From Ligula intestinalis (Eukaryota > Platyhelminthes > Cestoda > Diphyllobothriidea > Diphyllobothriidae), in the NCBI GenBank assembly GCA_036362985.1, contig JAYGXS010000008.1, positions 19,753,281 through 19,817,280 of the forward strand: 64,000 bases of DNA. Reading direction: 5' to 3'. The notes below the pieces were generated by a model. That model was not told the origin of the DNA. It did no database searches and saw only the letters and a program-made list of their open reading frames with translations. Below are positions 33,216 through 44,972 of the stretch, in pieces; the stretch's first letter is position 1; every line of letters starts with the position of its first letter. Both the position numbers and the translations under genes were made by a program.

Positions 33216-34720
33216 GTCGTTGCTGGCAATGCGAATCTTCTCAGAGTACTAGCCGCTGTGTAGTTGTTGGTAGGGCTCGAGCAAAAGTCCCAAACTACAA
33301 CGGGACAAGTGTGTTCCCTAGCACGATCGATGAAAAACCCCATCAGGTTGTTGGGAGTGAATTCAAAGGTAACAGTCCATCAAAGGTAACACCTCTTAAA
33401 TTAAAAAAAATTAGAATTCTACGATATGGGACAGGTGGTAATGGTTAATTTCTGTGTATTTTTAAGTCAGTTTAGTTATTAATTATTTTTAATCTAATTA
33501 AATAATAATTAAAATAACTATTAATTATCGTGTAACCTCTATTACTGCCGGTTCCTTTTTCAGAATTCTGGGCTTTTGGCTTCTTTTCTGTTGCCTATAA
33601 TAGCTTGTCGCTAATTCAATAACTCCAGCCAGTTGGTCCCACCGAGATCGTTGCGTCGATGGTTTTGATGAGACCGACTGAAGTGCAGCAAGCATCCTAA
33701 TGGCTGAGACAATTTTTGTCCACATGTTTGTTACACAGAAATAATCTACTTGCTTTTCCATCCCAGCTGGTAAGCGTCTGTTTGGCAGCTGTGTGTTTTG
33801 TCTTCCACTCTCTTTATGGAAAGGGCATTTTGGGGCACACACATTTGAGCGCGAGAGCTTTTGCCAGCTGACACAGTGTCGTAGGCGAAGCAAAATAAAC
33901 TGCCTACTTTGACGTCATGCCGTATGTTGACCAACAAAACTAGAAGTATGTGTCGTTTTTTCGCTTAATCAGACTGAAAGTGCCTACGTGCTGCAGAAGC
34001 TCCAAGGCCAGCGCTGACAGTTGGATGACCCTCGGAAGGTAGCACTTGTGAACTTACTTAGGGGTATTTTTTCGGGAACCTTGTGGTTGCCAGAAAAAGC
34101 GGGAGTATTAAAAGGTGAGAACGCATTCAGTTTTCCAACACAAAGTGTGTTGCCTGTCGAAGAGCGGATAGTAACTTGAAACATGCCTTCAAATAATAAG
34201 TAAATGAGTCAAGTTAATTAATTAATATTGAACTTTTATCAAATTATTCGTTACAATCTGGGATGCAGGAGTTTCGTTGAGACTGTTGGCAATCACCTGC
34301 ATAAATTATACTTGTAAAAACCCCATTTTGTGTTTTATTATTTTTTACAAGGTGCAATATGGGTGAGCATATGCCAAAATGCCTATGGTACAAATATATG
34401 GCATTTGGTGTCCACCGATCGGCTTGCTTGATTGAATGGACAAGTTCGAGTAAAATCTTGTGATGGCAAAGTAAGCCAACTTTCAAGAAGGTAACTGACA
34501 AATGAATGCTATTGGACTCGAAAAGCAGTTTCCCCTTTCCTAAGTATTTTAAAGGCTTAAAACATGCAAAATGCGTTCTATATATTATCTTTAAACTTAA
34601 TTCATATCTATATTTTTTCTTCTACAAACGTGTAGTATTATAATTAAGGTTATTCGAACATAGTAGGCAATTAATATACTACCCTACTGAAAATGGCTTA
34701 CACAGTATTCAAATTAAAAT
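33216..34720. other. No recognisable gene; AT-rich tract
   Basis: 33390-33530 is very AT-rich and partly self-complementary (repeated TTATTAATTA and TAATTAAAATAA). Elsewhere only motif-free open frames on the minus strand, at 33525-33893 and 34244-34501. Confidence 0.5.
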
Positions 34721-34724
34721 TCAT

Positions 34725-34850
34725 TCTGGGTTCAAATCTCGGTGGTGCCAACCCTCAAGATTGGGTATGACTGGCTGATGACGGCTAATAAGCCAGAAAT
34801 GGCCATTGCGGTCTCCCTTTGCTTTGTCGAATTCACTTCATCATATCAAC
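34725..34850 (+). repeat. SINE copy with well-kept hammerhead-like module
   Basis: Box B GGGTTCAAATCTC (34728-34740), then the body. The hammerhead-like fold spans 34769-34813: helix I GACTGG with GCGGTC, CTGATGA (34775-34781), hairpin GGCTAATAAGCC, GAAA (34796-34799), then TGGCCATT. The A before TGG pairs with the T after CCA, so helix III is the palindrome ATGGCCAT without a loop. Cleavage would follow the next T. The 3' part reads CTCCCTTTGCTTTGTCG, shared by all well-kept copies. Confidence 0.85.
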
Positions 34851-34984
34851 TTGTCACCATGTGACGGTCTGGACGATTTGCGTTGCGAGCTCCTGGGCAA
34901 AGTGAAACTGAATTGTTCCTCTACTAGATCGGTGAAAGCACATTCATTCAATGCTCCTGACCACAACCGACAAAGCAGGAGCCC

Positions 34985-35160
34985 GTAGACTAGAGGTCGT
35001 GTGTTGAACACAATGACCAAAGGTCCCGAGTTCAAATCTCGGGGGTGCCAACCCTCGAAATTGGGTATGACTGTCTGATGAGGGCTAACAAGCCAGAAAT
35101 GTCCATTCCAGTCTCCCTTTGCTTTGTCGGATCCATTCCACCATATGTGAGATCGCTTAG
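34985..35160 (+). repeat. SINE copy with well-kept hammerhead-like module
   Basis: Box B GAGTTCAAATCTC near 35030; module 35069-35113 with helix I GACTGT/CCAGTC, CTGATGA (35075-35081), GGGCTAACAAGCC hairpin, GAAA (35096-35099) and TGTCCATT. One substitution (TGG to TGT) disturbs the helix III palindrome. Confidence 0.85.
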
Positions 35161-35369
35161 CGATGACCTGAAATCACTCAAGTACGAGCCTTGAGGTAAA
35201 CCGGGTCAAGTATCTGCCCATAATTAGATAGATCAGATGAATACCACAGTTTCATAGATATATGAATCTGCAGCACTCGCCAATCTAGATAAGGAACACG
35301 TACGTTCCATCTTTGCCCTGGAGATCACTTTAGAGCCCCCGCAGGCAGTCGCAGGGCAACAGACAAAGC

Positions 35370-35535
35370 AACGAGCCTGTGGTGCAATGGTAGAGCTTTG
35401 TGCTTTATAACTAAAGTCCCAGGTTCGAATTCCGGGTTATTTACATCTGGGGTTGGGTACGACTGGCTGATGATTGCTAATGAGCCCAAAATGATCGTTC
35501 TGGTGACCCTTTGTTTTGTTGGATCCTCTTTCAAG
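35370..35535 (+). repeat. tRNA-derived SINE, complete head
   Basis: Box A TGGTGCAATGG (35380-35390) and box B GGTTCGAATTCC (35422-35433) at tRNA-like spacing. The body starts with GGTTGGGTACGACTGG, then CTGATGA (35467-35473), TTGCTAATGAGCC, and CAAAATGATCGTT where GAAA has become AAAA. Ends CTTTGTTTTGTTGGATCC. The tRNA-like head lacks acceptor-stem pairing, so it is not a tRNA gene. Confidence 0.85.
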
Positions 35536-35536
35536 T

Positions 35537-35765
35537 GTGATTAAACTCGCGGTGCTAGGCGTGGCATTTGTAGCTCAACTGGTAGAGCATTGGCTTCGTG
35601 TAAAGGCCTTCCCTACTAAATGGGTTCAAATCCCGCCGAATACCGCGAGCTTTGTGTTCTATAACTAAAGTTTCAGATTGGGTACGACTGGCTAATGATG
35701 GCAAATAAGCCAGGAATGATCGTTCTGGCGTCCTTTTGCCTTGTCGGATCCACTTCATATAGACT
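35537..35765 (+). repeat. Second SINE subfamily: different tRNA head, same body
   Basis: Head with box A TAGCTCAACTGG (35571-35582) and box B GGTTCAAATCC (35623-35633), preceded by AAGTGTGATTAAACTC, as also at 62.77 kb. The body carries CTAATGA (35692-35698), GGCAAATAAGCC, GGAA, TGATCGTT and CTTGTCGGATCCACTTCAT, the common SINE 3' end. Confidence 0.8.
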
Positions 35766-37671
35766 GTATGCTGTGAATTTGCCTACTTTAATGCAGCGTC
35801 TCAAATATTTTCATAAATAAAAACCTGAAAGCCAAAAGAATCCTAGTTGAAATGTGCAGTCGCGAGAATACTCACAAAAAATAAGAAGCGCATTTTGGTG
35901 ACCCTTTTCCGAAAAAATAATAAGTAAAGTTACCTGAACATAAAACAAATAGACAATAAGCATGATGACGTAATACGCAACCCCACACAGCTAAGCATAT
36001 AATACGGGATCTTTGTTGTACGGTTGAGGTGAAATGAAGGAAAGGAGAGAGAGCCAAAAAACACTAAAAGGATGTATCACGTTACCTCGGGTTGGCATTG
36101 GTTGCCGGGTTAGAAGTGTTGAACAATAAATTGTTATTTCGGCACATGTGACTGGTCTGCGCTAGTGGGTGGCTTTACGTCACGCCGAAAACCATGCACG
36201 ATGTCATTCCTAGCTGACATGAAACTCTTTTTTGCGAACCTTTCGCGGGCCTTAGAGGTAATAGAGAAAGCCCTTACCACAACTATCTTCAGGTCCGTCT
36301 CCCTAGGAGTGGGGGAAATGGTGGAAGGCCAGAGAGGTACTGCCACAGACAGATAACATTATACGCTTTAGCGAACATTTTCACTGCCAGGTTTAGAAGG
36401 CGGTTTTGATGTAGACATCAGTTTTTTCAGTAAACAGGTTTTCCGTTCTTTAAATTTTATGGTAAACCTTTATCCATGTTGCGAAAACAAAACGGTGTCA
36501 CGTCTATATTCAGGTGGGGACCAACCGGAGGGTTTTGAGTATAGTTTTTTAGAGGAGAAATGTGCCAATCTGCAGGAGGAATCCTGCGTATTTGCCTTTT
36601 GCTTACTTTAATAATCAATCATATTTAGCATACTGAGAATATGTCCTCATATACAATGTCTATGACTGACTGCTTTGCAAATTGTTTCACCAAATACAGG
36701 TCGTCTTCCGCCTTTCTAATTAATGCAACTTTTTCGCTGTCAATGAAACACCGTTTTTCTTAATACTGCTACTACCGCACTTGGTGTTAATAAACTCGAA
36801 CTTGTTTGATGGCACAGTTGACATTTCGTGTAATATTTCTACAGGCCCCTGTCAACCAATATGTCAGTCGTGAGAACTATTGCGACTGAGGTTTTTGTGC
36901 GTTCTTTTGGTTAACTCAAGAAACTTCGCAGAGTTTTGTTCACCAAATTTTGTCAAGAATGCTAAATGCTGCGACAGAATATGGGGAAAACGAGTGAATA
37001 GGTTTTTAGTTTGTACCCATGCCATAATTAGGCTAATTCCTGTGAAGTAGCCCACAGTTCATTCACGTAGCACGCAAACCAACGACTACTCTGCGAGACC
37101 ATTTTGTACACCTTAAGGATGGCGTTGGCTAGGTGGGCAGAAAAGAAATAGTTTGCAATATTTCCTGTAACCGTTGGATAGGAGTTTATTGTAGTTAGAC
37201 AGGAAAATATGCATCCACACGTTTAAACGAACACCAATTAGCGTCAAGGAAGTGAGACCACTTGCTTCAATTCGCCATGTACATGCTTGAAACTTGACAG
37301 AAATTTGCATGGAAGCAAACTTGCATTGTTTGCTCTTGCCCATCTAAGAAAGATCGTGAATTTATAGAGGCCACAAACTCTGATGACTCGTGCATTAGTC
37401 GGCACGCCTAATTAAATGCTATCTCAGGGAAGCATGGAAAAGATGGCAGCCTATCCGGACTAGATGCCAAACAATGGTGACTGCTATCGGCAAAACCGGA
37501 CTCGACAGCATTGATATTTTTGCGCAGGTCTGAAGACAACCTGGTGAGCCAGTGCCAAAAATGTACACCATAAAGTTTTTATCGTTTTCGAAGGAACTTC
37601 TCCCGCCGAAGTCTACTTCTTGGGATGCCCTCTTTCCAGCTCATATATATATATATATGTATATCTATCTA
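35766..37671. other. No supported gene
   Basis: 36120-36360 has overlapping open frames of 60-70 codons on both strands without a known motif. A (TA)n tract lies at about 37646-37660. Otherwise nothing recognised. Confidence 0.45.
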
Positions 37672-37800
37672 TCTACAGGAAGTGGATCCGACAAAGCAAA
37701 GGGACACCAGAATGACCATTTTGTCTAATTAGCCATAATCAGCCAATCATACCCAATCCAAAAGCAAACGAGCCCCGTATGGGTGGATAAAGTCAAAAAC
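37672..37800 (-). repeat. SINE copy, minus strand
   Basis: Reading the minus strand: GGATTGGGTATGATTGG, CTGATTA, TGGCTAATTAGAC, AAAATGGTCATT, CTGGTG, then CCCTTTGCTTTGTCGGATCC near 37684-37703. The same body as at 34.7 kb, with the core mutated. Confidence 0.8.
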
Positions 37801-37899
37801 AAGCAACCAAATGCCAGACCGAAAGCGTACACAGGGCGCTGAAGTATGTATAGGATACAGTCACAATGTTACTGCATACCTACGAAAATTAACAGTTTC

Positions 37900-38345
37900 T
37901 CCTATCGAGAGTAATTGCTTGCTTTGGCCGGCATGCGCGTCATGATCTGCTGAACGTCCATCACCCGTGCCGGATTCGGGCGTAATAACTGGTCGGCCAT
38001 CTGGTTAATTGCTGTGGCCAAACTGAGCCTCGGCACCGAATTTGTCTTGGGCCGGTGATTGCATTCGTTGATAACCTTGGGGACCGTGAACCATGACTCA
38101 AACAATTCGTGAGACTTTCAGCCTCGTCAAATTTGAATTTGTGGTTGGGTCTCGTAGCATGAGCCACGAATTGAGAATTGGCGGCATTTCTCCACACTGT
38201 TACTGCGTATTCTACAATTCGTGCCTGGAGAAGTCTTCCACTTTAACCACCGTAGTTGCTTTGTCTGTAATCGCACTAGATATGATAGACGATTCCAGAG
38301 GTTTCTTGCCGTGGCAGTGAGTCTAGCATACATTTTAAGTGGCAA
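37900..38345 (-). mobile_element. PLE-A C-terminal fragment
   Basis: Minus strand, changing frame: FVAHATRPNHKFKFDEAESL, then FESWFTVPKVINECNHRP, SVPRLSLATAINQMADQLL and RPNPARVMDVQQIM. These match the nuclease C-terminus at 10.5 kb. Head to head with the plus-strand copy at 38.74 kb. Confidence 0.82.
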
Positions 38346-38739
38346 TTTACGTTTTTCGTAGAATACCTGCTTGAAAAAGCGTATCGTTTTGTTTTTGAAA
38401 CTGTTTTCAATATCCGATTAAGTTTAATCCCAATCTATACTTAAAGCTGCGCCTTCGTGTTGCATATTCTCTTCGTAAGGAAGTTGCATAATGTGTAGTG
38501 GTCTCTGCTGTCCGACACCCTCCATTGCTTCGTCCGGCGTCATTGTTCAAGGTCAGCTGCCTCAAGGTCATCCAATACCTCAATCAGCGCTTACAGACGC
38601 GCTGACTTGCAGAGACTTGATCTACTTCTACTCGGACACACACACGTGTGTCCAGGTTCTCGTGGCTGCCCAAGCACCACTCAAACATTGTCAAGTCAAA
38701 AGTTGTTTTAGAATTTTGGGGAACGTTTTATGTTCCTGC

Positions 38740-39210
38740 TGGCGACATCAATTTACGGCAAGAAACATCTCGAGTCGTATCTCGGATCTGGTGCATTTGC
38801 GCACAAAGCAACTACGTCAAATAAACTGGAAGACTTCTCAAGAAGTAATTTGACGAGATCGCGGCAACATAGCGGATAAATGTAGCCAATTATCATGTCG
38901 TAGCTAAATCGACGAGACTCAGCCACACTTTTAAATTGAATGAGGTCGAAGATCTCGCAATAGGTGGCTGTCATGTGATTCCCGAGTTACTTAAGTCATG
39001 GTTAGTGGGCTACCAGTCTATAAACACGTGCAATGAACTGTCCAAGCCATATTCGATGCTGAGGCTCGGCTTGACAAAAGCAATTCGTAACTCGTGGATC
39101 GCATAGGCAAACGCGTTATGGAAAGCCTGCGCCAGGTAACCTAGCAATAGTCACGCCCAAGTCCAACGCAGGTAATGAAAGTACAGCGGTCACATCTGCT
39201 TCCTCTGAAA
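38740..39210 (+). mobile_element. PLE-A C-terminal fragment
   Basis: Plus strand: SNYVK and TGRLLKK (remnant of YVGETG), STRLSHTFKLNEVEDLA, then LLKSWLVGYQSINTCNELS and KPYSMLRLGLTKAIRN. Stops after SNYVK and elsewhere. Diverges from the minus-strand copy ending at 38.35 kb, with about 400 bp of unrecognised sequence between them. Confidence 0.8.
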
Positions 39211-39479
39211 AAGAGACTCTTTAGACTGCATATTTTGCCGGTGGATTTTCGAGTCAATCCTGTGGTGCGGGGCTTTTAAATGCATGTTCGGAGACCCATT
39301 TCGTTTATCCGCTGGTATTTGGGCTGACTACACGCTTCGGTCGACATCCTTTATTGCGTTGGACTCGTCTCAGTGGATGCGCACGAATAGCCACCGGCCT
39401 TGTCTTTGATTGATTTAGCCAGCATTTTTACCCCTGTGGGAGTATCCATCACTTCAGACGCACATATAGCCTAGTCTTA

Positions 39480-39870
39480 TCAAGGGATCCAGAAGATGAA
39501 TTGACAAGCATTTGTTTTTTTTATAAACTGTCATCAGGTCTTTACATTTATATGGCAATAAAGTGAATAAACTATGCGGGTTGGCACAAAAATAGTACGG
39601 TTGTCAGGGGAAGGGTAGAGGTAAGTGGGGGAAAGCGGGTCAAAATCTGATCAGCCTTAGGGGGAACTGGTAGTCGGCCGAGGTGATAAGCTGCTGACTG
39701 TTTGAATAGCGGCTTTTGGCCATGGTAACTGCGTTGCCGCGACGAAGTTTTTTTAGGCGCACAGGGCTGGTCGCCGTAGCTTGTGGGCAACCGCTTCTGC
39801 CGTAGCCAACAGACGCTGTCCAATAAATTTTGGATTCACGCCAGACTAGAATTCATCGAAAACAGCCGTT
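39480..39870 (-). mobile_element. PLE-D 3' end
   Basis: Minus strand frames give IGQRLLATAEAVAHKL, LPWPKAAIQ and SLSPRPTTSS, then AACTATGCGGG-type 3' sequence at 39570, as at 29.6 and 47.9 kb. CTGATGACAG near 39530 (minus) may be a relic of a hammerhead core. Confidence 0.72.
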
Positions 39871-40924
39871 TGTTCGCCAATTTATTTTCTGAATGTTCAA
39901 TGGGAATTTCCGCAAATTATCAAGCGATGTTAACACAGCCATGGCTGCTATCCTTTGAAGGGCTTTGAAAACCAGAGAGGTCATTTACGTCACTTAGTAA
40001 AGATCGTTACCAGGGAGCATACTGCCAAATAGCTCCCTTTATGGTGATCTTATCGGTTTTTAAAGAAAATGTCAGTATACCATCGTTTATGTCGTAGGGT
40101 AAACAATGTCGCTAGTCATGCACAATGTTTTCATTTCAGTGTATTTAAAAGGGCTGTATAGGTCAAGTCGATCAGGATAACTTGTATGGCTGCCAAAATG
40201 GGGTTAGGTGTGCCCCATACCTTGTAATAAACTTTAAAAGTCTTAATCGTAACACCAGCCTTAACCTTAATAGCATCGTAACTTTAATTTTGACTCAAGC
40301 CCTAAACGAACACACTAATTACCCCTGAACGTAGTCCTGACTCGAAGTTCCACTTCAACTCTAACCGTATACCTCACCGTTATCCCAAACCTAAGTTCCC
40401 TGGAATTTGGAGCAATTCCACAAACAAGATGCTGTTTCGGCATTTCTGCTGCCTCATGAAGTGATTTTCGCTCAATATATACATATATATATATATATAT
40501 ATATCAGTCAATTCATGACGTATATATTCGGACCGAACTTCCTAAGCCATTGCGGGTTAAGCGCGTCAGATACAGATGCCGCCAGCGGGCAGTACAGGGA
40601 CCAGCTAAAAGCGCAGATGCGTGTTTTCGCGGTATGCTACCGCTGCTTGACAGCGCTGTTAAGGAGTTTGGCTCATCAATGGTTGCCCAACGTTCCCCGT
40701 TTACTTTCTGGTTGCTCTTCCCATGTCCTGTTTAGGCGACCATGCAGGTCATCTTTACCGCCAAGCCGGCGCACGGAAATCTGTCACGTATGTGTCAACA
40801 AACTTAGTTTGATAAGATACAGGAAAAGAGATTCCCTGCAATAAAATTCCAGGAAGGATTCAGATTTTCGGGCAAAGCCTCTAAACCCAGCTCTTACCTT
40901 AATTATGTAGGGGTCTAATTAGAG
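39871..40924. other. No supported gene
   Basis: (TA)n-rich tract at about 40482-40504. The open frame at 40407-40844 crosses this tract and has no known motif. Confidence 0.5.
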
Positions 40925-41078
40925 ACTCTGCTTAGATCACTACAATCATCAGGTCGAATCCCAGGTTGTTGGTAAAAAGCAAGAGTCACCAGAGTGAGGG
41001 CTATATAGTGCACAGAACCCTACCTTGCAGTCTCAGGCAGCAGTGGCCACTAGCAAAACCTGGGCTAATGGTGATTGT
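40925..41078 (+). repeat. Repeat shared with 32.25 kb
   Basis: AGTCACC.GAGTGA.GGCT and TGCACAGAACCC blocks match 32.27-32.31 kb. It abuts the truncated 3' end of the gypsy element where integrase-tail homology stops. Confidence 0.45.
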
Positions 41079-44000
41079 GGTACAAACAGGTAGTTGTCCC
41101 CGAAATGGTTTGAGTCTGGCAAAGTGTGTGGTGAAGGGGGCTAGATTAGCGTGGTCAGCGTCGCGTATGAGGAAAGTGGTGGGGGCATAAACTTGGAGAA
41201 CACGAAAAGGCCCTCACCAGGGGTAATGGAACTTGGAAGATGTGCCACGCAGTGGGAATGGGTAGTGGTGCATTACGAGGTTGCCAATTTGGTGGGGAAC
41301 CCCGGAGGCCCGCCGATCAAACTTTTCCTTCTGGTGGAGGGTAGCTGCTCTGAGAGTATTGCGGGCTGCGTTATGGGCGCAGCGGGTAATTTCGCAGAGT
41401 TCTGAGGCATAAGTATGGGTGTAAGTCCTACTAGGTGCCGAAAAAGGATTGCGTAAGTCGGTCGGAATACGTGTATAGCGTGCAGTCTACAAGTGGTGGG
41501 GTGTGAACCCGGTAGATGAGTGGACCGTACCCCGGTAAGCTAGGAGGCAGAGGGGTAGGTGTAGATCCCAGTCTTCTTGGTGGCCGTCCCGGGCAAAGGC
41601 AAGCAGAAAATTAAGGAGGGTACGATTCGTCTTTTCGACCAACCCGTTGCACTCGGGATGGTATAGGGTCGTATGGGTCTTGCTGACCGCGAGGACTTTG
41701 CATACCTCATGGAAAAGTTGGGATTCTAATTTGGAACCGCAGTTGGAGTGAAAGGGTAGAGGTGAACCCCAACGACTGACCCGTTTACGAGTGATGGTGC
41801 TTGCACCGGTCTCCGCGTTTTGACGTAAAATGGGGACAGCCTCAACCCACTTCGTGAAATAATCAATCATTACTAATATGAATTGGTAACCGCGGTACGA
41901 TCTTTGTAAGTGACCGATAATATCCAAGCCAACACGTTTCCCAGGGAAACCGGTAATCATAGATTCCATCGGCGCTCGGTGTGATTTGGTAGGTGGCTTG
42001 AAGGACGCACAGGTCGGGCAGGATTGGCAGAAGTGATGGATTGCGTTACGTAATTTAGGCCGCCAGAAGCGCGCGCGGATCGCCGATTCAGTCTTGTGCT
42101 GGCCACAGTGACCTTACTCAGAATGGATGGTGCCTAGCATGGCTTCAATGAGACACCCTGGCACTACAGGGCGTAGATGTTGGTTGTGGGGGTCACGCCA
42201 GAATAAGACATCATTTTCGATGATAATATTAGGCCACTGGTTCAGTAGGAGGCGGGCATTCTCGCTACATCCTCTCATGTCGCGCTCGGCCGGTTTTTGT
42301 AGCTCTTGCGATGTATGACGGTACACAACTGCGGTATCTGGGTCGCTACCTTGAGATGTCGACCACGTATGATGGGTAGGCTCGGACATTTCAATAGTGT
42401 TAACACTCGGATCGGGGTTTGACTTATCGGTCGGTGGGCCAGCAAGCATGCGAGAGAAGACATCGGGATTACCATGGTTACGTCCCGGGCGGAACTGGCA
42501 TTTGAAGTCAAAATCCTGCAGAAATTCCCGCCATCATGCGACTTGATTCTCGGGGTTTTCGATGGATGCAAGCCATTCTAGGGCATGGTGGTCTGTACGA
42601 AGGACAAAGTGTTGCTTTATCAGAAAGTGCCTAAATTGACTTATGAATGTGCCAATCGCTAGCATCTTCCGACGGAACACGGTATAATTGCGCTGGGTTT
42701 GTGAGAGAGATTTGCCTGCGAAACAGACCGGGTGTTCGACTTTGTCGGTACCTTCTTGAGAGAGAACGGCGCCCATTGCGAAACCGCTAGCGTCGGTGTC
42801 TAGTATAAAAAGAGGTGCCCCTGACTCGAGGTTGGGGAGTGCGAGGAGTGGTGCAGAATACAGGGTGTTTCTGAGATTGTTAAAAGCCTCTTGGCACTCG
42901 GTGGACCACGGAAATTTCCGGTCTTTTTCGGTTATCCTATGGAGAGGCTTAGCCATGTGTGCGAAACCCTTAATAAAACGCCTGAAGTAGGAGGCCAGCC
43001 CAAAGAAACTACGCAACTCTGACGCATTAGTCGGTGTAGGCCAGGTACGAATCTGTTGCAGTTTTTCGGGGAGTGCGGCTAGCCGTCCAGGAGAAATCCT
43101 GTGCCCTAAGAACTGCACTTCCGATCGGAGGTAAATGTACTTGGCGGGGTTAAGGGTAAGCCGGGCATTTCGGAGGGCTGCGCAGACTTCCTTTAGATTT
43201 CCGTTATGTTGCGGAATGATTTTCCCGAAAACGATGATGTCATCGAGATACACGAGGCATTTACCGGGTATAAGGTGTCGTAAAACTTGGTACATGAGTC
43301 GTTTACATGTTGCTGTGGCATTAAAAAGCCCGAAAGGAGTCGTTTGGAACTCGTATAGGCCTTGGGGAACCGTGAACGCCGTCTTATGCCGATGTTCTGG
43401 GTGGACTTCGACTTACCAGTACCCTAACTTGTGGTCGAGAGTAGAGAACCATGCTGCCCCGCCTAACCTGTCCAGCGCGTCGTCGAGACGTGGAAGGGGG
43501 AACGAATCGCGGAGAGTGACTGCGTTCACGGGACGGTAGTCGATGCAGAGTCGAAGGGATCCATCTTTCTTAGGGACCAGTGCGATCGGTGACGCCCATG
43601 GTGAAGAAGACAGTTGGATAACGTGTGCTTTGAAGAGTTCACCCAAGATTTTATCCACTTCGGCCTGGTGCTTGTGAGCGATACGTCTAGGTGGTTGCCA
43701 AACTGGTTTGGCGTCTCCGGTATCGATAGTGTGTTGCACCAGTCGGGTCCAACCGAACGTCGTGGGAGACCAGGTAAAGAGCCCGGGAACCGAGTCAAGT
43801 ATGCCCTTTAATTGTGCATGAGCCACATAATCTACTGTTGCTAACGGAGGAAGGACGTCATCTAGGTTAGTGGGTTCGAAGACGACGACCGCCATGACCG
43901 AATCATACATCAGGTTGAGATCGAAGACCGGAACCGGCCGTGGGCTCTTAATAACCTTGGAGCCAAGGGTCACGAGTCGTTCACGAACGTGGATGGCGCA

Positions 44001-44972
44001 CTCATGATCAGAAAGGAAATCGAATCCAAGGACGAGAGACCAAGGACTATCCGGAGCAAGCAAGAACGTGTGCGTCTCGAAAGTAAAGTTTAGGGTAATC
44101 GTGCCGGAAATAGGGATGGCGGTACCCTTAGCGGCTCGTAGGATTCGTGACTCGGATAATGGGTTTACAAACCATAGCATGTGTTGAGGTAAACATTTCA
44201 TCGTGACGAGAGAGACGTTAGCTCCGGTATCTTCTAGGGCTTGGGTGGTTATGCCTGCTAACGTAACGGGTACGAGAAACGCGGGAAAGTGGGCTACGTT
44301 TTGCGCAAAAAAGGAATCAGACGAAGGCGACTTACGGGGCGGGTTATGTCCGCATTGCTGTGCCCGGGGACCGAAGGCCGAACAGTACTGACACTGCGGG
44401 TTGTGATTTGGAAACCTGACGGGTAGGGATCTCTTGACAGTCGTTTGGCCTGGGTTTGAAAATGATACCCAGGGAGTTGACGAGAATGGACCGGGACGGG
44501 GCTGGATAGGGGCTGCAACGGTCACCTTGCGTTTGTCTTCTTGGTTGCGGAACTCTGTGAACCGGTTGTAGATCTGGAGTGCTGCGGTCAGGTTTGGAGG
44601 GTGACTGATAACCAAATGTTCAATGACCATCCGGTCTCGCAGACCAGCGATAAACCGATCCAACGAAATTTGATTCCATGATATAGGGGGTGCTATCGGG
44701 TAAGCGAGGCGGCCCAGTCGTTGAAGTTCTTTCGCGAACTCCACAGCTGACTGTTGTGGGGTCTGCTCGAGTTGGTAGAATTGGGCACCAGTGGCGGATT
44801 CGGAACAAGGTTTGCCAAATAAGCCTTAAAATTGGTCAGTGGCAAGGGAAAATGGAGTATCAATAGTGACACGCGCTTCTAGAGCGGAGTCTTTTGTCTC
44901 GGGGATAAGAAAGTTCAGCAGATAGCGGGTATGGTCCGACGGAGGGAGGTCTGCTAAAAATATGAGAGTTTT
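41079..44972 (-). pseudogene. Ty3/gypsy gag-pol polyprotein, stop-ridden
   Basis: One minus-strand frame from about 44970 to 41079, gag C-terminus through integrase. Zinc knuckle CQYC.........C at 44393-44352, where the CCHC histidine is P. Aspartic protease EDTGAN (about 44230). RT from HVIQLSSSPWASPIALVPKK (about 43.65 kb) through YLDD (43250-43239). RNase H DTDASG (about 42800) and TDHHALEWL. Integrase with HHCC finger CQSCPTC and core D (about 41924), then HSNCGS, where the second catalytic D is N (41744-41742), then YHPECNGLVEK. In-frame stops at 44828-44826, 43415-43413, 42536-42534, 42116-42114 and 41489-41487, yet no frameshift in pol. There is no separate gag/pol stop, so gag and pol were probably one fused frame. 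No env. Inactive. Confidence 0.93.

Noticed and set aside
35370..35440. Functional tRNA gene
   Set aside because: Box A and box B are good but the acceptor stem and anticodon arm do not pair, and the SINE body follows directly. The same applies at 27.54, 35.57, 51.53 and 56.9 kb.
36134..36356. Overlapping 60-70 codon frames on both strands
   Set aside because: No motif; open on both strands at once, so coding sense cannot be assigned.
37385..37410. CTGATGA followed by a GACT/AGTC stem as another ribozyme
   Set aside because: GGCA stands where GAAA is required and no PLE or SINE flank is present.
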